A stretch of DNA of 64,000 bases from Actinosynnema sp042752395. GTDB lineage: Bacteria > Actinomycetota > Actinomycetes > Mycobacteriales > Pseudonocardiaceae. The stretch is taken from NCBI RefSeq assembly GCF_042752395.1, contig NZ_JBHYXZ010000003.1, positions 1 to 64,000 on the forward strand. Direction: 5' to 3'. Both the position numbers and the translations under genes were made by a program. The notes beneath the pieces were generated by a model that was not told the DNA's origin, searched no databases, and saw only the letters and a list, made by a program, of their open reading frames with translations. Shown piece by piece: positions 44,598 through 51,405 of the stretch; position 1 is the stretch's first letter; each line of letters opens with the position of its first letter.

Positions 44598-44710
44598 GGC
44601 GTGCTCCCAGTAGCTGCTAGGGCTTCATTCAGTGGCGAACGACAAGACGCCACTAGGACAAGGACGTTGCGTCACCCGATCGGGTTCAACACCACACCTT
44701 ACGAGGTCCG

Positions 44711-46063
44711 CTACCCACCCTGTCCCGCCCCCGTGGCAGGAGGTGGGGTGGTCGTCGTCGTGGTGGGCGGCGCGGTGGTGGTCGTCGTGGTGGTGGTGGT
44801 GGTCGTCGGCGGGGTGGTGGTCGTCGTGGTCGTGGTCGTGGTGGGCGGCGCGGTGGTGGTCGTCGTGGTGGGCTGCACCGTGACCGTCTGCGTCTCGACC
44901 GTGGTCGTCGTCGGCGGGGCCGTGGTCGTGGTGGTCGGCTTGGGCGACGACGAGCTGGTCTCGCCCGGCGGCGTCGTGATCGGGTCCTTCCCGCCGAACC
45001 AGTCCAGCGCCACCGCCAGGAAGCCCAGCAGCAGCAGGGCGCCCAGCACGACGGCCGCGATCACCAGCGCCCGGTTGTTCGACCGCGACGGCGGCGGCGC
45101 GACCGGCGTGGCGCCGCCCGTGGACCGCGGACCGGGCCGCACCACGCGGGTGCGGTCGGCGTCCAGGACCGCCGTGGCGCCCGCGGGCGCCGGCGCCAAC
45201 CCCGGTGGGCCGGCCGGCAGCATGCCGGTCAGGCTGGGGTTGCGGCCGTGGGCCACGGCGCTGAGCATGTCGCGGGCCTGCGCCATGGTCGGCCGGTCCG
45301 CCGGGTCGTAGTTGAGCAGCCGCAGCAGCACGTCGGTCAACGGGTGGTCGACCGTCGGCGGGTTGATCCGGCCCGCCGCGACGGCGTGCAGCACGCCCAG
45401 GGTGTTCTCCGACAGCCCGAACGGCGGCTCGCCCTCGACCGCCGCGTACAGCGTCGAGCCGAGCGAGAACACGTCCGAGGCGGGCGTCGGGTCCTGGCCG
45501 CGCGCGATCTCCGGCGCGAGGTAGGCGGGGGTGCCCGCGATCAGGCCGGTCTTGGTGACCGTGACGTCGTCGCTGGCCCGCGAGATGCCGAAGTCGGTGA
45601 TCTTGACCAGGCCGTTGTCGGCCAGCAGCACGTTGCCGGGCTTGACGTCGCGGTGGACGATCCCGGCGGCGTGCGCGGCGGCCAGCGCGGCGGCGGCCTG
45701 CATGCCGATCTGGGCGACCTCGACCGGGTCGAGCGGGCCGTGCTCGGCCATCGTGTCGGCCAGGCTGTAGGACGGCAGGTACTCCATGACCAGGCACGGA
45801 GCGCCGTTCTCCTCCACCACGTCGTAGACCGCGATGGCGTTGGGGTGGTGCAGCTTGGCGGCGATGCGGCCCTCGCGCATGGCGCGCTGGATGGCCTCGT
45901 CCTGCTCCCGCTCGTCCAGGCTCGGCGCGAGCAGGAGCTGCTTGATCGCCACGATCCGGCCCAGGCGCTCGTCCTGGGCGCGCCACACGATGCCCATCGC
46001 GCCGCTGCCGATCCGGTCCAGGAACCGGTAGCGCTCGGCGATGACGCGACCGTCGTTGCTCAC
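44711..46063 (-). CDS. Ser/Thr protein kinase with poly-Thr extracytoplasmic tail (kinase 3)
   Basis: 450 residues. Kinase domain (about 9-270): DRIGSGAMGIVWRAQDERLGRIVAIKQLLL, IVHRDVKPGNVLLAD, KITDFGISRASDDVTVTKTGLIAGTPAYLAPEIARG. One helix (NRALVIAAVVLGALLLLGFLAVAL) leads into a tail of about 100 residues made of Thr repeats (TTTTTAPPTTTTTT pattern) without the sensor module of kinases 1 and 2. The repeats are read from a GTC/GTG-rich low-complexity tract at about 44740-44940. GTG 46063. In tandem with kinase 2, 114 bp apart. Confidence 0.92.
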   Translation of the reverse strand: MSNDGRVIAERYRFLDRIGSGAMGIVWRAQDERLGRIVAIKQLLLAPSLDEREQDEAIQRAMREGRIAAKLHHPNAIAVYDVVEENGAPCLVMEYLPSYSLADTMAEHGPLDPVEVAQIGMQAAAALAAAHAAGIVHRDVKPGNVLLADNGLVKITDFGISRASDDVTVTKTGLIAGTPAYLAPEIARGQDPTPASDVFSLGSTLYAAVEGEPPFGLSENTLGVLHAVAAGRINPPTVDHPLTDVLLRLLNYDPADRPTMAQARDMLSAVAHGRNPSLTGMLPAGPPGLAPAPAGATAVLDADRTRVVRPGPRSTGGATPVAPPPSRSNNRALVIAAVVLGALLLLGFLAVALDWFGGKDPITTPPGETSSSSPKPTTTTTAPPTTTTVETQTVTVQPTTTTTTAPPTTTTTTTTTTPPTTTTTTTTTTTAPPTTTTTTPPPATGAGQGG

Positions 46064-46451
46064 CGGACCACCTCGCTGGGGCGCTGCGTGACCGCGGCAA
46101 GGGCAGCAGGTCTCACGCTCGGGCTCCTCGTCGTGCGGATCGGTGCGCGGAACAGGCTAGGCCACCGCTCGCCCGCAGAGCCTACCCCGGCCGTGACTAC
46201 GCCTTTCGAGCCGTTGCGCAGGTCACGTGAGCCGAGAGGTGACCGGGAAGGGATACCTGATACCGGCCCGTAAGGACACCCGTTCGCACGAAGATCGCCA
46301 GTTTTGCGGCCGAACGGCCTAACCGCCCGGTGGGCCACCCGTTCGGGTGGTTGCGCCGGTCGTCCGCGCGGCTGCGGAGGTCGGTTCGGCCACCGCGGAA
46401 CGACCCCTCGGGCACGCCGGGAGGGGGGTTCGGGACGGACCTGCGGTGCGA
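46064..46451. other. Intergenic region between kinase 3 and a Thr-rich membrane protein
   Basis: 388 bp without a supported gene. A small hairpin ccaccc-gttc-gggtgg (46335-46350) could terminate the reverse-strand gene ending at 46452. The promoter of kinase 3 should lie near 46070-46200, but no consensus boxes stand out. Confidence 0.6.
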
Positions 46452-47339
46452 TCAGTTGGCCGGGGCGAAGAAGTCGAACCCGCCGATCGGGTTCAGGATC
46501 TTGCCCAGGTCGAGGTCCAGGCCGAGGCCCTGGTCGTCGTCCTCGCCCGGCGGGGTGCTCGGGACGGACGACGACGGCGGCGTCGAGGACGACGGCGGCG
46601 TGGACGAGGGGTTGGACGACGGCGGCTGCGAGCTGCTGCTCGGCGGTGCGGGCGTCGTGGTCGTCGGCGCGGGGGTCGTGGTCTGCGTGCTGCTGCTCGG
46701 GCTCGGCGCCTGCGTGCTCGTGGTGGCCTGCTGCTCGGGCTGCTGCTGCGTGGTCGTCGTGGCGGTCGGCTGCTGCTGCACGGGCCGCTGCTGGCGCTGG
46801 GTCGTCGTCTGCGCGGGCTGCCCAGTCTGCTCCGGCGTGGTGGTCGTCGTCTCGGCCTGCGGCTGCGCCTGCTGGGCCGCGGCGGCGCCGAGGTCCTTGG
46901 TGAGGGTGTTCGTGGCGCGGGCGGCCGGGCGGGCGTCGAAGCGCACCTCGGCGGGCGGGCGCTCGTCCGGGGACGTCAGCAGGTTGCTCGCGGTGAACGC
47001 GACGGTGCCGGCGAGCACCACGCCGCCGCTGGCCATCGCGACGAGCTTCGGCACGGAGAACCCGCCGCCGCGCTCCTCCTCGCCGGCGCGGCCCTCGCGG
47101 CGCAGCAGCTCGGTGATGTGCAGTTCGCGGCCCGAGAGGTTGGTCGCGCCGGAGACGGCGGACGCCGGGAAGCGGACGGTCTGCTCGTCGTCGTGGCGGT
47201 CGCGCCGGGGCGCCCGGTCCTCACCGGTGGGGATCCGCGGGATCGGCTGCGTCTCCGCCTCGCGCCGGGCGAGCAGGTCGGCGACGGACAGCTTGGCCGT
47301 CGAGCCATCCTGTCGACGGCGTTTGTCGTCGTTCGACAC
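46452..47339 (-). CDS. Single-pass membrane protein with Thr/Gln/Pro/Ser-rich exterior
   Basis: 295 residues. The charged N-terminus (about 1-95) holds VADLLARREAET and ITELLRREGRAGEEE, then one helix (VPKLVAMASGGVVLAGTVAFTAS). The outside part is low complexity (about 140-270: TTTTTPEQTGQPAQTTT, PSSSTPPSSS) and ends in a hydrophobic LDLDLGKILNPIGGFDFFAPAN. GTG 47339. No family recognised. The VADLLARR and VAELIRK segments are shared with the next protein, suggesting a family of small membrane proteins in this cluster. Confidence 0.8.
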   Translation of the reverse strand: MSNDDKRRRQDGSTAKLSVADLLARREAETQPIPRIPTGEDRAPRRDRHDDEQTVRFPASAVSGATNLSGRELHITELLRREGRAGEEERGGGFSVPKLVAMASGGVVLAGTVAFTASNLLTSPDERPPAEVRFDARPAARATNTLTKDLGAAAAQQAQPQAETTTTTPEQTGQPAQTTTQRQQRPVQQQPTATTTTQQQPEQQATTSTQAPSPSSSTQTTTPAPTTTTPAPPSSSSQPPSSNPSSTPPSSSTPPSSSVPSTPPGEDDDQGLGLDLDLGKILNPIGGFDFFAPAN

Positions 47340-47496
47340 CGCTGGACACCTTTCCCGGGAGTGCATCGCGCTACTGACTGGGACCATGGATACCGAATCG
47401 TGACCGTCTACGTAACCCCTTTGAGTGAAGTTTCCTACGACTTCCAGGGATTTATGAACGCACAGTGAACTCCGGGGGTGTGATCGCTACGGATCG

Positions 47497-48246
47497 TCAC
47501 TGGCGTTGCGCGGCCAAGACCTCGGTGCCGACGATGCGCGGAACGCTCGTGTCGGTCAAGTGGAATACCTGCTCGACGTGCATCCACCGACCGGTGCGCT
47601 CCTGCAGCGACACGACCGCGAGCACCGTGCCGTCCGGCCGCAGCCGGGTCGCCTCCAGGGTGATCGCCTGCACCACGCCCCAGGACTCGACGAAGTCCCC
47701 GCCGTCCCCGCCGAGCAGGTCCGGCGACAGCAGTCGGGACGCCTCCGCCGGGTTGGCCGGCAGCAGCTCGAAGAACCGCCGCACCACGTCCACCTGCGGT
47801 TGGGGCCCGACGACCAGGTGCGGGGTCGGCACCATGACCGGCGACTCGTCGGCCGCCGGCGGCGGCTGGTGCGGCCGGGCGACCGCCCGGTCGGGCCCTT
47901 CGCCGCCGAGCCGCCCCGACAGCACGTCCGGCCGCAGCGCGAACGACCCGGTGATCGACGCGGGCGGCTCGACCCGCGGTTCGACGGGACCGGCGGGGCG
48001 GTTCCCCGCCAGGATCGCGGCGCCCGCGATCCAGCCCAGGAGCACGACCGCCCCGGCGACCACACCGACCAGCCTGGCCCTGCCCCTCGGCGGCGGCTCC
48101 GGGTGCGCGCCACCCGCGAGGCCGTGCGCGCCGACCGGCTGGCGGAGCCGGACGCGCGTCGGCGCGGGCTGCTTCCGGATCAGCTCCGCCACCGTGACCG
48201 AACCCGCGCGGTTGTGCCTGCGACCGCTCGTCGTAGGGCGCTGCAC
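47497..48246 (-). CDS. Membrane protein with sensor-like C-terminal module
   Basis: 249 residues. A short basic N-terminus with VTVAELIRKQPAP, one helix (LVGVVAGAVVLLGWIAGAAILAG), then a linker and a C-terminal domain: VDVVRRFFELLPANPAEASRLLSPDLL, FVESWGVVQAITLEATRLRPDGTVLAVVSLQ. This module looks NTF2/SnoaL-like and matches in pattern the external ends of kinases 1 and 2. It has no kinase. GTG 48246. Function unknown; see the related finding. Confidence 0.8.
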   Translation of the reverse strand: MQRPTTSGRRHNRAGSVTVAELIRKQPAPTRVRLRQPVGAHGLAGGAHPEPPPRGRARLVGVVAGAVVLLGWIAGAAILAGNRPAGPVEPRVEPPASITGSFALRPDVLSGRLGGEGPDRAVARPHQPPPAADESPVMVPTPHLVVGPQPQVDVVRRFFELLPANPAEASRLLSPDLLGGDGGDFVESWGVVQAITLEATRLRPDGTVLAVVSLQERTGRWMHVEQVFHLTDTSVPRIVGTEVLAAQRQ

Positions 48247-48393
48247 TGGCGACTCCCTCGTCGTGTCGTCGCCAAGACTCGTACCGTCGGGGGCGGGTGG
48301 GAATCCAGCTCAGCGGGGGACTTCACTCGTTCGTGGCGACCAGTGGTCAAAACCCGTCGCCCGAACGGACGAAGGACTACGGAACGCGGGCGG

Positions 48394-49242
48394 TCACGCG
48401 CCGGGCGCGCGACGCTCCCCGTGGATCATCAGGGGGCCGTCGGTGGTGAACGACAGCTCCCGCTTCTCCGTGGTCGTGGTCCCGTCCTTGCGGGTGAGGT
48501 GCAACGTGCTCACCGTGACGCCGCGCACGGGGTCCACGCTGATCTCCCGCACCTCGACGGCCGCCACGTCGGCGAAGTCCTCGTGCAGCAACGCCTCGCC
48601 GGTCGCCCGGAACGTCTCCGACACGAGGGTCAGGGCCGTGTCGGTGTCGGCCGCCACCTGCTCGTAGAACAGCTCGGTGCTCACCGCGATCGCCTCGGGG
48701 TCCACGACCGGGCCGTCGGTCGCCGGCACGGTGGTGACCACGGGGGACGCGGCCTGCGCCGCGGTCGCGCCGTCGGTGCGCCCGACCGGGGAGCCGCCGC
48801 CGACGCCTTCGCCGTCGGCCAGACCCGCCGCGGACGCCTCGGCCGGCGTGCGGCCCGGGTCCTCGGCGGTCGTCGTCGGCGGGGGGCTGGTGGGGAAGTG
48901 GGTGAGCAGCGGCACGTCGGTCGGGTAGCCGGGCAGCGCGATGCGCTCGGCCGGGCCGCTCGAACCGACCAGGTTGGCCGCCGCGACCGCGAGCCCGACC
49001 AGGACGCCCGCCGAGGACAGCACGGCGAACCAGGCGGCCGCCTTCCACGTGCGGGGCGGCGTCACCGACGCGGGGACCAGGCCGATGTTGAACTTGCACA
49101 GCCCCACGGCGTCGGGGTGGCCGAACGGGTCCCGCGCGGCCGCCGGGCGCTCGGCCGTTGGCTCGCCGCACGTGGGCGCCCGGTGCGCCGTCCCGTCCTG
49201 CCGCCGACGCCGGTCCGACCGTTCCGCATCCCCGATGTCCAT
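48394..49242 (-). CDS. Membrane protein with sensor-like C-terminal module
   Basis: 282 residues. Basic Arg/Asp N-terminus, one helix (WKAAAWFAVLSSAGVLVGLAVAAANLVG), a Pro/Thr/Gly linker and a C-terminal region ELFYEQVAADTDTALTLVSETFRATG followed by alternating beta strands (VEVREISVDPVRGVTVSTLHLTRKDGTTT). It resembles the module of the preceding protein and of kinases 1 and 2. ATG 49242 follows GGGAGGGG. Function unknown. Confidence 0.8.
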   Translation of the reverse strand: MDIGDAERSDRRRRQDGTAHRAPTCGEPTAERPAAARDPFGHPDAVGLCKFNIGLVPASVTPPRTWKAAAWFAVLSSAGVLVGLAVAAANLVGSSGPAERIALPGYPTDVPLLTHFPTSPPPTTTAEDPGRTPAEASAAGLADGEGVGGGSPVGRTDGATAAQAASPVVTTVPATDGPVVDPEAIAVSTELFYEQVAADTDTALTLVSETFRATGEALLHEDFADVAAVEVREISVDPVRGVTVSTLHLTRKDGTTTTEKRELSFTTDGPLMIHGERRAPGA

Positions 49243-49402
49243 GCTCGCCGACCCCTCCCGCCCCCTGGCCGGACGGCCCTCGCGGGTTTCACCTGCCGGG
49301 CCCGAACTCACCCGGTGGGTTCGAGCCGCGCGGGGAATGGGGGTGGGACGCCGAGTACCCCGCTGCTGCCTCAGCGTAGGTGGCGGGTTCCCGTGGAGCC
49401 GG

Positions 49403-49430
49403 GTGGATCAGCCTTGTGGGTCTGATCCAC
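49403..49430 (-). terminator. Terminator of the 104-residue membrane protein gene
   Basis: gtggatcag (49403-49411) pairs perfectly with ctgatccac (49422-49430), 20 bp beyond the reverse-strand stop at 49451. Confidence 0.75.
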
Positions 49431-49450
49431 ACACTTAAGGGTGAACCTGC

Positions 49451-49765
49451 TCAGCTTCCGCTGTTCAGCCTCTTCCGGGTGCCCTGGAGCGCGTTGGTGG
49501 CGGCGAGGCCCGCGCCGCCCGCGATCAGCGCGCCGATGATGTCGCCGGAGACGCTGGACCCGGACGTGATCAGCAGGCCCACGAGCGCGATGATCGTCGT
49601 CACCCCGGCGACGGTCCACCGGCTGCGCACGTACTGGGCGATGGGCGCGCCCGCGGCGCGCTTGGACTTGGCGGCGGAACCGAGCATCGCGAGGTACCCG
49701 TCGTGCGCCAGCGCGGCGAGCACACCCAGGATCGCGATGAGGCCCGTGATGAGACCGATGACCAT
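49451..49765 (-). CDS. Small hypothetical membrane protein
   Basis: 104 residues. An N-terminal hydrophobic segment MVIGLITGLIAILGVLAAL is followed by a basic loop (SAAKSKRAAG) and two further hydrophobic stretches (VAGVTTIIALVGLLI, IIGALIAGGAGLAATNAL), then a basic end RKRLNSGS. No recognisable family. ATG 49765. It diverges from the deacetylase gene across 64 bp. Confidence 0.75.
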   Translation of the reverse strand: MVIGLITGLIAILGVLAALAHDGYLAMLGSAAKSKRAAGAPIAQYVRSRWTVAGVTTIIALVGLLITSGSSVSGDIIGALIAGGAGLAATNALQGTRKRLNSGS

Positions 49766-49829
49766 GGCACCAGTGTGCCCTCGGACAAACCCGCTGGACC
49801 ATCCGTGATCGCCCTGATATCCCACCGGG

Positions 49830-50891
49830 GTGGAGGTCTTCTGGCACGACGCGTGCCTCGAGCACGACACCGGCACCGGGCTGTGGGAGCTGCCCGGCCG
49901 GTGGGAGTGGCTCGACGAGCCCGAACCGCACCCGGAGAACGCGGCCAGGCTGCGCACGTTCCGGCACGCCCTGCGGCACGGCCCGGTCGCGCCGCACCTG
50001 ACCTTCTCGACCGGGCGGTTCGCCGACGACGAGGAGCTGGCCCGCGTCCACACCCCGTCCTACCTGGCACGATTGCGGGCGGCGTGCGCCACGGGCGCCG
50101 CCGTCGAGGTGAACACCCCGGTCGGCCCCGGCTCGTGGGACGCCGTCCGGGCCGCCGCCGGCACCGCGCTCGCCGCGTACGAGGCCGTCGCCGCCGGCCG
50201 CACGCGCCTGGCGTACGCCCTGGTCCGCCCGCCCGGCCACCACGCGCAGCGGACCATGGCGGACGGGTACTGCCTGGTCAACAACCCCGCGCTGGTCGCC
50301 GAGACGGCCCGGCGCGCGGGTCGCCGGGTCGCGGTGCTGGACTGGGACGTGCACCACGGCAACGGCACGCAGGAGGTGTTCCGCGACACCCCGGACGTGC
50401 TCACCGTGTCCGTGCACATGCGCCACGGCCCGTGGGGCGCGAACCACCCGCAGACGGGCGGGCCCGCCGAGTCGGGCCCGTCGAACATCAACGTCGAGCT
50501 GTCGCTGGGCGCGGGGGACGGCGCGTACCGGCGGGCGCTGGAGGAGGTCGCCTTCCCGGCGCTGGCCGAGTTCGGCGCGGACTTCCTGGTCTGCGCGTCC
50601 GGGTTCGACGGGTCGGCGTTCGACCCGAACGGCAGGCACAACCTGACCGCCGCGGGCTACCGGCACATCGGCCGGGCCGTGTCGGGGCTCGGGCTGCCCA
50701 CCGTGCTCACGCAGGAGGGCGGCTACCTGCGCGGCTACTCGGCGCTGTGCCTGCACGCGCTGGTGGAGGGCCTGCTGGGGCTGGAGCTGCTGGAGGACCC
50801 GCTCGCCTACGTGCCGGACGACACCCAGCTCGTGAGCGCGGACCTGGCCAGGGCCAAGGCCGCGCTCACGGCGTGGGACTTCGCCCGCTGA
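49830..50891 (+). CDS. Class II histone deacetylase / acetylpolyamine amidohydrolase-family enzyme
   Basis: 353 residues. Zn-dependent deacetylase of the arginase/deacetylase fold. Signature motifs are RPPGHHAQRTMADGYCLVNNPAL, the metal site DWDVHHGNGTQEVFR, and VCASGFDGSAFDPNG, then TQEGGYLRGYS. In bacteria these act on acetylpolyamines or acetylated proteins (AcuC-like). GTG 49830. Substrate not predictable; the SGFDGSAFDP motif is standard for the family. Confidence 0.92.
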   Translation: MEVFWHDACLEHDTGTGLWELPGRWEWLDEPEPHPENAARLRTFRHALRHGPVAPHLTFSTGRFADDEELARVHTPSYLARLRAACATGAAVEVNTPVGPGSWDAVRAAAGTALAAYEAVAAGRTRLAYALVRPPGHHAQRTMADGYCLVNNPALVAETARRAGRRVAVLDWDVHHGNGTQEVFRDTPDVLTVSVHMRHGPWGANHPQTGGPAESGPSNINVELSLGAGDGAYRRALEEVAFPALAEFGADFLVCASGFDGSAFDPNGRHNLTAAGYRHIGRAVSGLGLPTVLTQEGGYLRGYSALCLHALVEGLLGLELLEDPLAYVPDDTQLVSADLARAKAALTAWDFAR

Positions 50892-50892
50892 C

Positions 50893-50925
50893 CCCCGCGG
50901 GACCGGGGTCGGCGGTCCGGCGGGG
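50893..50925. terminator. Imperfect hairpin between convergent deacetylase and aroQ
   Basis: ccccgc (50893-50898) and ggacc (50900-50904) pair with ggtcc (50914-50918) and gcgggg (50920-50925); the single G bulges make the stem imperfect. Confidence 0.6.
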
Positions 50926-51186
50926 TTACCTGCCGAGGGGGCCGCGACCCAGCTTGAGCAGGATCATCGCCAGGTCCCGGCCCTCCGGGCCGAGGTCCTT
51001 GTAGCGGTTGATGACGTCGATCTCCCGGTTGTGCACGATCCGGGTGCCGCCGGCGGCCATGCGGGCCGCGCCGATCAGCTTCGAGACCTCGACCCGTCGC
51101 TTGACCAGCCGCAACAGCTCGGCGTCCAGGTGGTCGATCTCCTGGCGCAACGCGTCGATGTCCTGGGCGGTTTCGGTGCTGTTCAT
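50926..51186 (-). CDS. aroQ: Chorismate mutase, AroQ class
   Basis: 86 residues, a single all-helical AroQ domain converting chorismate to prephenate for Phe and Tyr. The first helix has LRQEIDHLDAELLRLVKRRVEVSKLIGAARMAAGG, and the later segment TRIVHNREIDVINRYKDLGPEG is typical. No signal peptide, so it acts in the cytoplasm, like M. tuberculosis Rv0948c, which also lies next to uvrD1. ATG 51186. Regulation appears to be attenuation: a Phe/Tyr-rich leader peptide and a terminator hairpin lie between 51342 and 51235. Confidence 0.95.
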   Translation of the reverse strand: MNSTETAQDIDALRQEIDHLDAELLRLVKRRVEVSKLIGAARMAAGGTRIVHNREIDVINRYKDLGPEGRDLAMILLKLGRGPLGR

Positions 51187-51234
51187 CGTGACGACCTCTC
51201 GACTCTCCGGTTGGAGTCCCAGCCCTGGCAGCAG

Positions 51235-51268
51235 CGAAGCCCCGGGGTCCGAGGACTCCGGGGCTTCG
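51235..51268 (-). terminator. Attenuator terminator hairpin of aroQ
   Basis: An 11-bp perfect stem (cgaagccccgg at 51235-51245 with 51258-51268) lies between the leader peptide and aroQ. The segment 51253-51261 of this hairpin is perfectly complementary to 51303-51311 within the leader, giving a competing antiterminator. Confidence 0.75.
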
Positions 51269-51285
51269 TGGTGGCTTGTTCGGCG

Positions 51286-51342
51286 CTAGCGGTCCACGGG
51301 AGCCGGAGTCCGGATCCCGTAGAAAAACTCGAAGTGGGCCAT
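51286..51342 (-). CDS. aroQ leader peptide (Phe/Tyr-rich), attenuation
   Basis: An 18-codon reading frame on the aroQ strand, MAHFEFFYGIRTPAPVDR, ending in TAG at 51286. Codons 4-8 encode Phe-Glu-Phe-Phe-Tyr, the end products of the pathway that starts with chorismate mutase. Ribosome stalling there would leave codons 11-14 free to pair with the downstream terminator arm; full translation would let the terminator form. No clear Shine-Dalgarno is seen, and an upstream in-frame GTG could be used. The pattern follows classical pheL-type attenuation. Not detectable by standard gene callers because of its size. Confidence 0.7.
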   Translation of the reverse strand: MAHFEFFYGIRTPAPVDR

Positions 51343-51405
51343 GCGCACCGCCACATCATGCCACAGCCACGGGCTGTCGGGGGTACCCGGTAACGTGAAC
51401 AGGCG

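Noticed and set aside
49320..49350. Possible tRNA T-loop (gggttcgag)
   Set aside because: No anticodon or acceptor stem can be folded around it; no tRNA gene was found anywhere in the window.
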